From Streptomyces sp. NRRL S-244 (GTDB taxonomy: Bacteria; Actinomycetota; Actinomycetes; Streptomycetales; Streptomycetaceae): a stretch of DNA of 64,000 nt. The translations under genes and the position numbers were made by a program. Positions 53,686 to 62,023 of this stretch are shown piece after piece (the first letter of the stretch is position 1; every line of letters begins with the position of its first letter). The stretch is from positions 62,001 to 126,000 of the forward strand of contig NZ_JOCX01000021.1 of NCBI RefSeq assembly GCF_000717915.1, read 5' to 3'. The notes under the pieces were generated by a model. That model saw only the letters and a program-made list of their open reading frames with translations. It had not been told where the DNA came from and ran no database searches.

Positions 53686-54921
53686 TCACTCGACCTCCGC
53701 CCAGACGTCCCGGGCGGCTTGCACGGCTGCGTTGTAGGACAGGTTCACCGAGTCGGCGACCGTCCGGATCTGGCACAGCGCGCCCCGGTAGTCCACGGGC
53801 GGGAAGACTTCTTCACCGATCTGCGCGCCGGGCAGGACCTGTGCGACGAACGGCGCGCGGACTGCCTCCTCGACGCCGTGCAGGGCGGTGAGCTTGCCGC
53901 GCAGCGTCGGGTAGACGGTCATGGTGGTGGACGCCCGGCCGTTCTGGTTCAGCGACGGCAGCTCGGTGCCGAGCGCCGAGGCGGCGAGGATCTTGGGGAG
54001 CGGGCTGTCCAGGCAGTCGTTCATCATCAGCGGGATCCCGGCGCCGGGGGGCCGGATGTTGATCTCGATGATCACGACGTCGTCGTCGCCCATCACGGCG
54101 AACTCGGTGTGGAGCATTCCCTGCCGGATGTCCAGGGCTGCCACGCACGTCTCGACGGTCTGCCGCATGCGGGCCTCGACCGACTCCGGGACCTGCACGG
54201 GGAAGCTGTAGGAAATCTCGCAGAAGGCCGGGTTGGGGCCGATCTGGCGGTCCGTGACCCCCAGGTGGTGGCAGCGGCCGTCCGTGATCAGGGTTTCCAG
54301 GCTGTAGAGGGGGCCGCGGACGTACTCCTCGGCCAGCAGCCCGCCACCGAAGAACGGGACGTCTTCGCTCAGCTCGGCGAAGGCGGTGACGGCCTCTTCC
54401 GCGTTGCGGACCAGCGTGACGTTGAAGCTGCCGGCCCCGCGGCTGTTCTTGAGCACCACCGGGACGTCCAACTGCTCGACGAAGTCGACCAGTTCCTCCG
54501 GGCTCTCGGGGGCGCACCAGCGCAGGTTCGGGACACCGACCTCGCTGTAGAAGCGGCGCGCCGAGCGCTTGTCGCGGATGGTGCGGACCGCGTCCGGGCT
54601 GGGGTACGGAACCCCGAGCTGCTCGGCCAGGACCGCGGCGAACTCCACGCTCCGGTCCAGCAGGCAGACGACACCGGTCGGACCGCCCGCTTCGCGGATC
54701 CGGTCGACGAGGTCGGAGGGAACGTCGGCGGTCATGGTGGAAGGTACGAGGAAGACCCGTCCCCGGCGTTCGAGCTCCTCGACGACCTCACCGCAGAATC
54801 TTGCCTTCGCGGCCTCGAGAGGCTGGTCGGTGATGTAGGCGGTGTCGATGCCGTTCTCGACCGCCCACTTCACGTGGGACATTCCGGTGCCAGTCCGTAT
54901 GGACTCGATGAAAAGAAGCAT
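53686..54921 (-). CDS. ATP-grasp carboxylate-amine ligase (second)
   Basis: 411 residues. The pre-ATP-grasp domain (MLLFIESIRTGTGMSHVKWA) is followed by RDKRSARRFYSEVGVPNLRW, VPVVLKNSRGAGSFNVTLV (phosphate-binding loop), GLLAEEYVRGPLYSLETL and the metal-binding VVIIEINIRPPGAGIP. The C-terminus (GKLTALHGVEEAVRAPFV ... GEEVFPPVDYRGALCQIRTVAD) is a family-typical lid. It is related to ligases that join amino acids in antibiotic and dipeptide pathways. It differs clearly in sequence from the ATP-grasp at 36374, so the two probably act on different substrates. ATG at 54921 with GGGGGAT upstream. Head of the leftward genes, divergent from the exporter. Confidence 0.87.
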   Translation of the reverse strand: MLLFIESIRTGTGMSHVKWAVENGIDTAYITDQPLEAAKARFCGEVVEELERRGRVFLVPSTMTADVPSDLVDRIREAGGPTGVVCLLDRSVEFAAVLAEQLGVPYPSPDAVRTIRDKRSARRFYSEVGVPNLRWCAPESPEELVDFVEQLDVPVVLKNSRGAGSFNVTLVRNAEEAVTAFAELSEDVPFFGGGLLAEEYVRGPLYSLETLITDGRCHHLGVTDRQIGPNPAFCEISYSFPVQVPESVEARMRQTVETCVAALDIRQGMLHTEFAVMGDDDVVIIEINIRPPGAGIPLMMNDCLDSPLPKILAASALGTELPSLNQNGRASTTMTVYPTLRGKLTALHGVEEAVRAPFVAQVLPGAQIGEEVFPPVDYRGALCQIRTVADSVNLSYNAAVQAARDVWAEVE

Positions 54922-55485
54922 TGGAACATCCCCCGATGTTGTTGAGCAGGATCGATTCTGCCTGTCGAGCGGTCGCCTCTTGGAGTGGCGCGGTGGCGCC
55001 TCAGCCGTCGATGGTGGCGACGCACTGCCGTGGTTCGGCGCTCGTCCGGTGGGGCCCGGTGACCGACACCCGTCGCGGACGGAAGTCGTGGCAGCGAGGG
55101 CCCCCTTGGGCGAACATACGGGGGACCCTACGATAATTTGTATGATCATAAAAGATCTTGACGTCACCCCGGTCGACGACGTAATGAAGGGGTGAAGCGG
55201 AACTTCCGCCTCTTACGCAGCCCAACCAGCTGCCAGACCGGTCGAAAACGAGCGGATGCGCGTTCGACGGGCGTGTGTACAGTTACCCTGCCTCAGGCCG
55301 GAGTTGGGTGTCGTACCCCCCGGTTCCCGCCTTGTGGAGTTGCGGGCGCAAAGCGGCCACTCTTCACGATGATGGCGAGCCGAGGCGCAACTGGCGTCTC
55401 GCTGTGAACAGTTGACGTGACGTCTGAACCGGGGTGCCCCAATGCGAGTTCCTGCTCACGCCTCGCCCGTGCTCTGGTGCGCGAA
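54922..55485. other. 564-bp divergent control region, ATP-grasp / exporter
   Basis: Contains an AT-rich island at about 55128-55165 (ACGATAATTTGTATGATCATA then AAAGATC) in otherwise GC-rich DNA, with a 10-bp palindrome. It is the likely promoter/operator zone for the leftward ligase and rightward exporter. No gene seen. Confidence 0.65.
55141..55150. promoter_or_regulatory. TATGATCATA palindrome, candidate operator
   Basis: A perfect 10-bp palindrome in the AT-rich divergent promoter region. Its ATGATCAT core is the same 8-mer found at the centre of the 26-bp palindrome at 37985-38010, suggesting one regulator may bind both. Confidence 0.4.
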
Positions 55486-56784
55486 ATGAGGTTCGCCGAC
55501 AAGTTCGGCGCCCTCGCCGAGCACAACTTCCGCCTGTTGTGGATCGGCCGTACGACATCGGCACTGGGCGACGCGCTGATGCCGGTGACACTGGCGTTCG
55601 CGGTTCTGTCGACCGGCGGCAGCGCGGCCGACATCGGTCTCGTCATCGCCGCCATCATGGTCGCCCGCATGCTGCTGCTGCTGGTCGGCGGCGCACTGGC
55701 CGACCGGCTGCCGAGGCGTTTGCTGATTGGCGGCAGTGACGCCTTCTTGTGCGCGGTGCAGGTGGCCGCCGGCGTCCTGCTGTTGACCGGGCACGGCAGC
55801 GTGACCCTGCTGTTGTGCACGGGGGTCTGTTACGGCGCCGCCTCGGCCGTCACCCAGCCGGCCATCACCGGCCTGGTGCCTCAGACCATCAGCAAGGAAA
55901 GGCTCCAACAAGCCAACGGCCTGATGGAGCTGACACGCAGCGCGGCACAGGTGGTGGGACCGGGCCTGGCCGGTACGGTCGTGGCGATCGCCTCTCCCGG
56001 CTGGGTGTACCTGCTCGACGCGGCGACCTTCATGGTCAGCGCCGTCACCCTGGTGCTCCTGCCGCTCGCACCGCCGGCGCAGCGCCGCGACCGTACCCAC
56101 ATCTTCGCGGAGATCGCCGCCGGATGGAGCGAGGTCGTCCGCAGGCCCTGGTACTGGGTGACCCTGTGCGGCCACGCCATCTGGAACGTCGGCTCCAGCG
56201 CGTTCGTCGTCCTGGGGCCGGTCATCGTCGCCCGTCAGGCGGGCGGCGCCGCCAACTGGGGCCTGGTGAGCGCGAGCATGGCCACCGGTGCCCTCATCGG
56301 TGCCGCCGTCAGCATGCGGTACCGCCCGCGCAGGCCCCTCGTCACCGCGCACGTCGTGCTGCTGCTGACCGTGCTGCAACTCGCCTCGCTGACCGGGCCG
56401 TCCCCCACGGTCGTGATCATGGGGGCCGCCCTGATGAGCGCGGCCGGGGTGGCCCTCCTGAACAGCCTGTGGTCGACCGCGGTCCAGAAGCTGATCCCCG
56501 AGGAGGTGCTGTCCCGTGTGTCTTCGTACGACTGGCTCATCTCCTTCACGGTGGCGCCTCTCGGATACGCGGCAGCGGGCCCGCTCGCCGATGCGATCGG
56601 GGTGACCAGGACGCTGGAGCTCGCGATCGCGTTCGTCGTGGCCGGTGTGGCGGCCGTGCTGCTGGTACCGCGCGCCCGTCAGCTCCGGCAGACCCGCGAG
56701 GGCGAACTGTACGGCTGGCCGGACCTGGACGACCGCGAACCCGACCGGTCGTCGCCCCTGGCAGCCGCCGGAGAACCGCGGTGA
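55486..56784 (+). CDS. Major facilitator superfamily exporter
   Basis: About 432 residues with roughly 10-12 hydrophobic segments. The opening FGALAEHNFRLLWIGRTTSALGDALMP is typical of the EntS-like MFS drug/siderophore exporter group; the cytoplasmic loop ADRLPRRLLIGGSD follows helix 2-3. In this setting it most likely exports the cluster product and gives self-protection (inference). The start is uncertain: ATG at 55486 begins the conserved region but has no strong ribosome-binding site; in-frame starts at 55477 (GTG) and further upstream are possible. First of three rightward genes. Confidence 0.87.
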   Translation: MRFADKFGALAEHNFRLLWIGRTTSALGDALMPVTLAFAVLSTGGSAADIGLVIAAIMVARMLLLLVGGALADRLPRRLLIGGSDAFLCAVQVAAGVLLLTGHGSVTLLLCTGVCYGAASAVTQPAITGLVPQTISKERLQQANGLMELTRSAAQVVGPGLAGTVVAIASPGWVYLLDAATFMVSAVTLVLLPLAPPAQRRDRTHIFAEIAAGWSEVVRRPWYWVTLCGHAIWNVGSSAFVVLGPVIVARQAGGAANWGLVSASMATGALIGAAVSMRYRPRRPLVTAHVVLLLTVLQLASLTGPSPTVVIMGAALMSAAGVALLNSLWSTAVQKLIPEEVLSRVSSYDWLISFTVAPLGYAAAGPLADAIGVTRTLELAIAFVVAGVAAVLLVPRARQLRQTREGELYGWPDLDDREPDRSSPLAAAGEPR

Positions 56785-56877
56785 CCGGCCGGGAACACGA
56801 CACCGCCTGCGGCACCCGGCCACGGCCCTTCCCGACGCACGGTCGCGGGCCATTCCATTCGGTTTGAGGAGAGAACC

Positions 56878-58146
56878 ATGCCGTTGTCGCTGAGCGGTAC
56901 CAAGATGGCCGGACTCTCCGGCCTGCGCAGCATCATGGAAGACGTCGCCGCGAGCACGGCCGGGGGTTCGGCCGACGAATGGCTCAACCTGAGCGTGGGC
57001 AACCCCGCCCCCGTCCCCGCGGCGCGTGACATGTGGCGGGCCGCCCTGACGGAATCGGCCGCCGAGGACTTCGACGAGGCCGGCTGCCGCTACGGCCCCT
57101 CCCGCGGCAGCCACGCCCTCGTCGAGGCCGTCGCCCACTACTTCCACCAGAAGTACGGTTGGCAGCTCGGCCCCGAGAACATCGTCGTCGGCCCCGGCAG
57201 CCAGATGGTCTGCTTCGCCGCGGCCGCCCTCTTCGCCGGCCCGGGCGTGCACGGCGACCGCCGGGTCGTGCTCCCCATGGTGCCCGACTACACCGGCTAC
57301 CAGGGACTGTGCATGCACGACGACGGCATCGCCGGCGTCGCCCCGCTGATCCACCGTGAGGAAGGGCACCGCTTCCGCTACGCCCTCGACATCGAAGCAC
57401 TGCGGCGTCGCACGGACATCGGCATGATGCTGGTCTCCAGTCCGGGCAATCCCACCGGGCGCGCTCTGACCCGCACCGACCTGGAGGCGCTGACGGCGCT
57501 CGCGGCCGAGCGTGAGGTGCCCCTGTTCGTCGACAACGCCTACGGCGCGCCCTTCCCCCGGATCGCGGAGGTGCACACCGAGCCGGTGCTGAACGACAGC
57601 GTCGTCAACTGCTTCTCCGCGTCGAAGGCCGGACTGCCCGGCGAACGGATCGGTTTCGCGATCGGCCACCCGAAGTACATCGGGCCACTCGCCTCGTTCA
57701 TGTCCAACTCCGTCCTGCACGCGCCCCAGCTCGCCCAGCACGCCCTCGCCCGGGTGATGGCCGACGGGCGTCTGGACGCCACCACCGGCACCGCGATCAC
57801 GCCGTACTACCGCGAGAAGAAGCGCTTCGTCGAGGAACTGCTCGGCGAACTGCTGCCGGCGGACGTGGACTGGCGCATGCACTCCGGGGACGGCGGCATG
57901 TTCTGCTGGCTGTGGGTGGACCACCCGTGGTTCGACGACACCACGCTGTACCGCCGGCTCAAGGAGCGGAAGGTCTTCGTCGTACCGGGGCGGCACTTCT
58001 TCGTGGACCCGCTGCGCGCCCCCGGCCTCGCCGAGCATGCGACCAAGTGCTTCCGCCTGAGCCTCAGCGCCGACGAGAAGGTGATCACCGAGGGCGTCCA
58101 CCGGCTCGCCGACGTGCTGCGCGAGATGCGGGACGGGGTGGCCTGA
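56878..58146 (+). CDS. AvtA-like (valine-pyruvate type) aminotransferase
   Basis: 422 residues, PLP fold type I. PLP lysine Lys250 in NCFSASKAGLPGERIGF; SSPGNPTGRALT and FVDNAYGAPFP are the Asn and Asp/Tyr cofactor loops. The N-terminus LSLSGTKMAGLSGLRSIMED matches the AvtA/valine-pyruvate transaminase type. It would transaminate a hydrophobic or unusual 2-oxo acid, supplying or modifying a monomer. ATG at 56878 is preceded by GAGGAGAGAACC, a strong site. It follows the exporter by 93 bases. Confidence 0.88.
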   Translation: MPLSLSGTKMAGLSGLRSIMEDVAASTAGGSADEWLNLSVGNPAPVPAARDMWRAALTESAAEDFDEAGCRYGPSRGSHALVEAVAHYFHQKYGWQLGPENIVVGPGSQMVCFAAAALFAGPGVHGDRRVVLPMVPDYTGYQGLCMHDDGIAGVAPLIHREEGHRFRYALDIEALRRRTDIGMMLVSSPGNPTGRALTRTDLEALTALAAEREVPLFVDNAYGAPFPRIAEVHTEPVLNDSVVNCFSASKAGLPGERIGFAIGHPKYIGPLASFMSNSVLHAPQLAQHALARVMADGRLDATTGTAITPYYREKKRFVEELLGELLPADVDWRMHSGDGGMFCWLWVDHPWFDDTTLYRRLKERKVFVVPGRHFFVDPLRAPGLAEHATKCFRLSLSADEKVITEGVHRLADVLREMRDGVA

Positions 58147-58262
58147 CCGGGCGGCCGGGCCGGCGCGCGCACGACCCCGCGCGTTCGGTCCGCAGCGAGA
58201 ACGCCTGCGCCCGTGAGTTGCCGGCTCTGTCAGCGGACAGACCGGAGAAAGAGGAGCACTCC

Positions 58263-58775
58263 ATGACCATGTCCACCGGGACGGCGCCGGCCTCCGTGGG
58301 ACCGGCGGAATTCCGGGACGCCATGGCGCACCTGGCTGCCCCGGTCGCCGTGATCACGACACTCGACGCGGCCGGACGCCGCTGGGGCTTCACCGCGAGC
58401 GCCGTGACCTCCGTCTCCATGGAGCCACCGCTGCTGCTGGTCGGCATCGGCCGTGAGTCCAGCTGCCACCGGGCGCTGACCACCGCCGACGAGTTCGCGG
58501 TCAACCTCCTCGGCGAGGAACACCGCGCCACCGCCCGGGTCTTCTCCACCCGCGACACCGACCGCTTCGCCGCCGCCGGGGGCTTCGAACCGTGGCCGGG
58601 CGCCGGTCTCCCGTACCTGCCCGGCGCGACCGCCGCGTTCCGCTGCCGGCGCGCCGGTGTGGTTCCGGCCGGCGACCACGACCTCGTCCTCGGCGAACTC
58701 CTGGAGATCCACACCGGCACGTCCGCCGCGCCGCTCGTCTGGTACCAGCGCGACTTCCACACGCCGCGGCGCTGA
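58263..58775 (+). CDS. Flavin reductase (HpaC/ActVB-like)
   Basis: 170 residues, split-barrel flavin-reductase domain: FRDAMAHLAAPVAVITTLDA, WGFTASAVTSVSMEPPLLLVG, FAVNLLGEEHRATARVFS and DHDLVLGELLEIH. It reduces FMN/FAD with NAD(P)H for a partner monooxygenase; two candidates are in the cluster (58863 and 38812). ATG at 58263 with GAGGAG six bases upstream. Last of the exporter-aminotransferase-reductase group. Confidence 0.92.
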   Translation: MTMSTGTAPASVGPAEFRDAMAHLAAPVAVITTLDAAGRRWGFTASAVTSVSMEPPLLLVGIGRESSCHRALTTADEFAVNLLGEEHRATARVFSTRDTDRFAAAGGFEPWPGAGLPYLPGATAAFRCRRAGVVPAGDHDLVLGELLEIHTGTSAAPLVWYQRDFHTPRR

Positions 58776-58804
58776 CGCGCCGGGGCCGTGGGGCGGCTGC
58801 CGTG

Positions 58805-58837
58805 AACGGGACGGCGTACGAGGCACGCCGTCCCGTT
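58805..58837. terminator. Bidirectional terminator, flavin reductase / NtaA-type gene
   Basis: A perfect 13-bp stem AACGGGACGGCGT with a 7-base loop between two convergent stops. Confidence 0.8.
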
Positions 58838-58862
58838 GCGCTCCCACGGCACCGCTGCGGCG

Positions 58863-60173
58863 CTACTGCCCGTCCGGCCCGGCGAGCGGGTCGAGCCCGA
58901 GGTGGTCGCGCAGGGTGGTACCGGTGTACTCGGTGCGGAACAGCCCCCGCTTCCGCAGCTCCGGAACCACGCCGTCCACGATCAGCTCCAGGCCCTCCGG
59001 CAGGTAGGACGGAAGCATCATGAAGCCGTCCGCGCCGCCTTCCGCCACCCACTTCGCGAAGCGATCGGCGATCTGCTCCGGGGTGCCCACCATCACGAGG
59101 TGCCCCTGGGACACCACCTCGGCCTCGATCAGCCGGTTGATGCTGTACTTCTCGTCCACGGCCAGCTGCCGGAAGACCTCGTACCTGCTCCTGCGCTCCT
59201 GGACCGTCTCGACGGCGGGCAGGAGTTCCTCCGGGACGGGCTTCGACGGGTCGAGTCCGGAGAGGTCGACGCCGCCCAGCTGCTTGGACAGCCACGCCAA
59301 TCCGATGTCCATCCGGATGAGGTGGCGAAGCTCGTCCTCCATCCGCAGCGCCTCGGCCTCGGTGCTGCCCAGGAGCGGGTGGACGCCCGGAAGGACCTTC
59401 ACCTTCTCGGGGTCGCGGCCCGCGGCGCGGACCCTGGCCTTCATGTCGCCGTAGAAGTCCTGGCAGCCGGCCAGCGTCTGCTGGGCGGTGAAGACCACCT
59501 CGGCGTGACGTGCGGCGAACGACCGGCCGGTGCCCGACGAACCGGCCTGGACGAGCACGGGCCGCCCCTGGGGGCTCCGGGAGACGTTCAGCGGTCCTTC
59601 GACCTGGAAGTGCTTGCCCACGTGGTTGACCTTGTGGACCTTCGCGGCGTCGGCGTACACCCCGTTCGCGCGGTCCAGGACGATCGCGTCGGGCTCCCAG
59701 CTGTTCCACAGCGCGGTCACCGCCTCGACGTACTCGTCCGCTCGCTCGTAGCGGTCCGAGTGCTGCGGCAGCGGCTGGCCGCCGAAGTTCACCTCGCCGT
59801 GCCCGGAGGTGACGATGTTCCACGCGGCGCGGCCGGCACTGATGTGGTCGAGGGTCGCGAACTGGCGGGCGACGTTGTACGGCTCGCTGAAGGTCGTCGA
59901 CACGCTGCCCACCAGGCCGATCCGGCTGGTGCGCGCTGCGAGGGCGGAGAGCATGGTCAGCGGTTCTATGTGCGGGAAGCAGCCGCTCGCCAAGTGGGTG
60001 CTGTTCAGGGACAGTCCGTCGGCCATGAGCAGGGCGTCGAGCGTGCCGCGCTCGGCCAGTGCCGCGATGTCACTGTAGTACTCCAGCGAGGTGGCCCCTT
60101 CGGCACGGCTGTTCGGACGGCGCCACGCGCCCTGGTGGTGTCCGACCCCGCCGATCAGGGAAAAGAGGTGCAT
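58863..60173 (-). CDS. NtaA/DmoA-type FMN-dependent monooxygenase (luciferase-like)
   Basis: 436 residues. It has the bacterial-luciferase TIM barrel of the NtaA/SnaA/DszA group. Segments: FSLIGGVGHHQGAWRRP at the start, RIGLVGSVSTTFSEPYNVARQFATLDHISAGRAAWNIVTS, GRPVLVQAGSSGTGRSFAARHAEVVFT and VGTPEQIADRF near the end. These enzymes use reduced FMN and oxygen to oxidise amines, sulfones or dehydro-prolines. The flavin reductase gene directly opposite (58263) is the natural partner. ATG at 60173 with AGGAG upstream. It may act on the cluster product or be a neighbouring catabolic gene. Confidence 0.92.
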   Translation of the reverse strand: MHLFSLIGGVGHHQGAWRRPNSRAEGATSLEYYSDIAALAERGTLDALLMADGLSLNSTHLASGCFPHIEPLTMLSALAARTSRIGLVGSVSTTFSEPYNVARQFATLDHISAGRAAWNIVTSGHGEVNFGGQPLPQHSDRYERADEYVEAVTALWNSWEPDAIVLDRANGVYADAAKVHKVNHVGKHFQVEGPLNVSRSPQGRPVLVQAGSSGTGRSFAARHAEVVFTAQQTLAGCQDFYGDMKARVRAAGRDPEKVKVLPGVHPLLGSTEAEALRMEDELRHLIRMDIGLAWLSKQLGGVDLSGLDPSKPVPEELLPAVETVQERRSRYEVFRQLAVDEKYSINRLIEAEVVSQGHLVMVGTPEQIADRFAKWVAEGGADGFMMLPSYLPEGLELIVDGVVPELRKRGLFRTEYTGTTLRDHLGLDPLAGPDGQ

Positions 60174-60357
60174 CGACTCTCCTGGTGATCAGTTTGACGG
60201 GGGCCCAATCTACGGCAGCGCACAGCACTTGACGGTGCTGCACGGCAGCCCGTGCGCCCCTCCCCCTCGTGGCGTGAAGTCCGTGATTGCAGGGGGAGTT
60301 GGCGCTGGGTGAAGTGACCGGGACCGACCCGGCCGCGCCGGTGGGCCGACCGCGCCG

Positions 60358-60870
60358 TCAGCCGATCTGCTCGGCCGCCCACTGGGCCCACTCGCGGCGC
60401 ATGGCGTTGAAGCGCAGGCCGTACTCCAGGGCGATCTTGCCGTGGACCGACAGGGTGTCGTCGCCCCAGTCGATGGATTCGTCGAGCCGGCGCAGGTCCT
60501 CGTACTCCTGCTCGGACAGCTCCGCCAGCTCGGTCAGGTAGCCCCGCGCCTGCTCGGGGGTGAGCACGCCGAGGAAGAAGACCCTCAGCAGGATGTCGCT
60601 GCGGGTGTTGCGCTGGGGCTTGGTCTCCGTCAGCCAGTGGCGCAGTTCGGCCAGGCCCTCGTCGGTGAGGGTGTACTCCTTGCGCCCGCGCGGGCCTTCC
60701 GCCGAGACGCTGATCATTCCGGCGTCGGCGAGCTTGGCCAGCTCTGTGTACATCTGGCTCTGGGTGGCGGGCCATACGTTGGCCAGCGAGGTCTCGAAGC
60801 GCTTGAGCAGGTCGTAACCGCTGGCCGGGCGCTCTGACAGGAGTCCGAGGAGGGCGTGTCGAAGGCTCAT
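60358..60870 (-). CDS. PadR-family transcriptional regulator
   Basis: 170 residues. N-terminal winged helix: LRHALLGLLSERPASGYDLLK, then PATQSQMYTELAKLADAGM and GPRGRKEYTLTDEGLAEL. A C-terminal helical domain (PadR C-terminal/Vir-like) follows. PadR proteins usually repress a neighbouring transporter or operon and respond to phenolics or antibiotics. ATG at 60870 gives the conserved MSLRHALLGLL start; an upstream ATG exists at 60900. It is divergent from a membrane-protein gene, with palindromic GACATGTC elements between them. Confidence 0.92.
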   Translation of the reverse strand: MSLRHALLGLLSERPASGYDLLKRFETSLANVWPATQSQMYTELAKLADAGMISVSAEGPRGRKEYTLTDEGLAELRHWLTETKPQRNTRSDILLRVFFLGVLTPEQARGYLTELAELSEQEYEDLRRLDESIDWGDDTLSVHGKIALEYGLRFNAMRREWAQWAAEQIG

Positions 60871-60895
60871 GCCCCTCACCTTACATTCCATCCTT

Positions 60896-60932
60896 GACAT
60901 GTCAGTATTGGAACATCTACTTTCGACATGTC
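60896..60932. promoter_or_regulatory. Candidate PadR operator: paired GACATGTC palindromes
   Basis: Two identical 8-bp palindromes GACATGTC at 60896-60903 and 60925-60932 are 29 bases apart. Between them, ATGT (60899-60902) and ACAT (60913-60916) are separated by 10 bases, similar to the ATGT-N8-ACAT dyads known for PadR proteins. They sit just upstream of padR and before the membrane-protein gene. Confidence 0.5.
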
Positions 60933-60970
60933 AGAACAGGAACGTCAGCAGCCAAGCCCGGGGGTCTCCG

Positions 60971-61540
60971 ATGTCGTACGTACGCACCTTCCTTCCCTGG
61001 ATCGTCTTCGCCGTGTTTCCGTCCGCCCAGTGGCAGTGGGGCGCGCTCGCCGGTCTCGTGGCGGCCGTCGCGGTGGCCGTCCAGCAGCGCCTGGCCGGCG
61101 CCGGGTTCGACGCGCTGATCATCGAACTCGGCTCGGCGGTCTTCTTCGCGGCCCTGACGGTCGTCGCCTTCGCCGACCCGCACTCGGGCGTGCACGACTA
61201 CTCGGCGGCCCTCTCCTCGGCCACCCTGGCCCTCATCGCCGGGGGTTCGCTGCTCGTGGGCAGGCCGTTCACCCTGGGCATCGCGAAGCGCACCACCCCG
61301 CGCGAGGTCTGGGGCCTGCGGCCGTTCATCCGGACCAACGTCGTCATCACCGCCGTGTGGACCGCGGCCTTCGCGGTCACCGCCGGCGCGCTCACGGCTC
61401 TCGCCCACGCCGGCCACGGCCACTCGACGTCCGCCACGCTCGTCCAGGCCGCCGGGTTCGTCGTCCCGATGCTCTTCACCGTCCGCTACGTCGCCGCCGT
61501 CCAGGCCAAGGCCAAGGACCAGGCCGCCGGGCAGCGGTAG
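60971..61540 (+). CDS. Conserved integral membrane protein
   Basis: 189 residues with about six hydrophobic segments (FLPWIVFAVFP, GALAGLVAAVAVAVQQ, ELGSAVFFAALTVVAFA, SSATLALIAGGSLLVG, TNVVITAVWTAAFAVTAGALTAL, AAGFVVPMLFTVRYVAAVQ). No substrate-binding motif recognised. I do not know its function. Its promoter region carries the PadR-type palindromes, so PadR may control it. ATG at 60971 after a G-rich run. It ends nine bases before the next gene, same strand. Confidence 0.75.
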   Translation: MSYVRTFLPWIVFAVFPSAQWQWGALAGLVAAVAVAVQQRLAGAGFDALIIELGSAVFFAALTVVAFADPHSGVHDYSAALSSATLALIAGGSLLVGRPFTLGIAKRTTPREVWGLRPFIRTNVVITAVWTAAFAVTAGALTALAHAGHGHSTSATLVQAAGFVVPMLFTVRYVAAVQAKAKDQAAGQR

Positions 61541-61549
61541 GGTGCGGGC

Positions 61550-61954
61550 GTGTCCTCGTACTCCATCGGGCAGGCCGCCGGGCTGCTGGGCGTGAGCGCC
61601 GAAACCGTCCGCCGCTGGGCCGACGGGGGGCGGCTGGCCGTGCGCCGCTCGGCCGACGGGACGCGCTCCTTCGACGGGGTGACGCTCGCCGCCTTCGCCA
61701 AGGCGCGGGCCGGCGAGCCGCGGCCGCAGCCGCCGGCGGGCAACGGAACGGCCACCTCCGTACGGAACTCCTTCGTCGGGATCGTCACCGCGGTGCGGCT
61801 CGACGACGTGGCCGCCCAGGTGGAGATCCAGTCGGGCCCGCACCGGGTGGTGTCCGTGGTGACGCGGGAGTCGGTCGAGGAGCTCGGGATCGCGGTCGGG
61901 GTCTGCGTCACCGCCCGCGTGAAGTCCACCGAGGTGTACGTCGACGTCCCGTGA
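61550..61954 (+). CDS. Small HTH-TOBE protein (molybdenum-binding type)
   Basis: 134 residues. The N-terminal MerR-like/excisionase-like helix-turn-helix (YSIGQAAGLLGVSAETVRRWADGGRL) is joined by a Pro-rich linker to a TOBE/Mop domain (NSFVGIVTAVRLDDVAAQVEIQ to VKSTEVYVDV). Proteins of this type bind molybdate or tungstate and may regulate its uptake. Position near a molybdenum-enzyme (xanthine dehydrogenase type) gene 1.8 kb away fits. GTG start at 61550. Confidence 0.88.
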   Translation: MSSYSIGQAAGLLGVSAETVRRWADGGRLAVRRSADGTRSFDGVTLAAFAKARAGEPRPQPPAGNGTATSVRNSFVGIVTAVRLDDVAAQVEIQSGPHRVVSVVTRESVEELGIAVGVCVTARVKSTEVYVDVP

Positions 61955-62010
61955 GCCGGAGCCCTGAGACGGAGCCCTGAGCCGGAGCCCTGAGCCGGAG
62001 TCCCGAGCCC
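61954..62010. repeat. Tandem GAGCCGGAGCCCT-type repeats
   Basis: Four to five imperfect copies of a 13-base unit (GAGCCGGAGCCCT) between the convergent stops of the HTH-TOBE and PucR-type genes. Confidence 0.85.
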
Positions 62011-62023
62011 GAGCCGTGAACCG

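Larger units (their letters stand above)
35351..60870. other. Putative biosynthetic gene cluster, NRPS-centred, product unknown
   Basis: Contiguous block between tRNA-Ser and ordinary chromosomal genes. It contains a dimodular NRPS, two ATP-grasp ligases, three PLP enzymes (CGS-like, LysA-like, AvtA-like), a TauD-type oxygenase and two flavin monooxygenases of different families with a flavin reductase. A deazaflavin-type oxidoreductase, a dimethylargininase-family enzyme, an IMP dehydrogenase, an MFS exporter and a PadR regulator complete it. The left edge (after tRNA-Ser) is clear; the right edge is set at padR but could end at the NtaA-type gene. The combination does not match any named cluster I recall. 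Confidence 0.75.
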
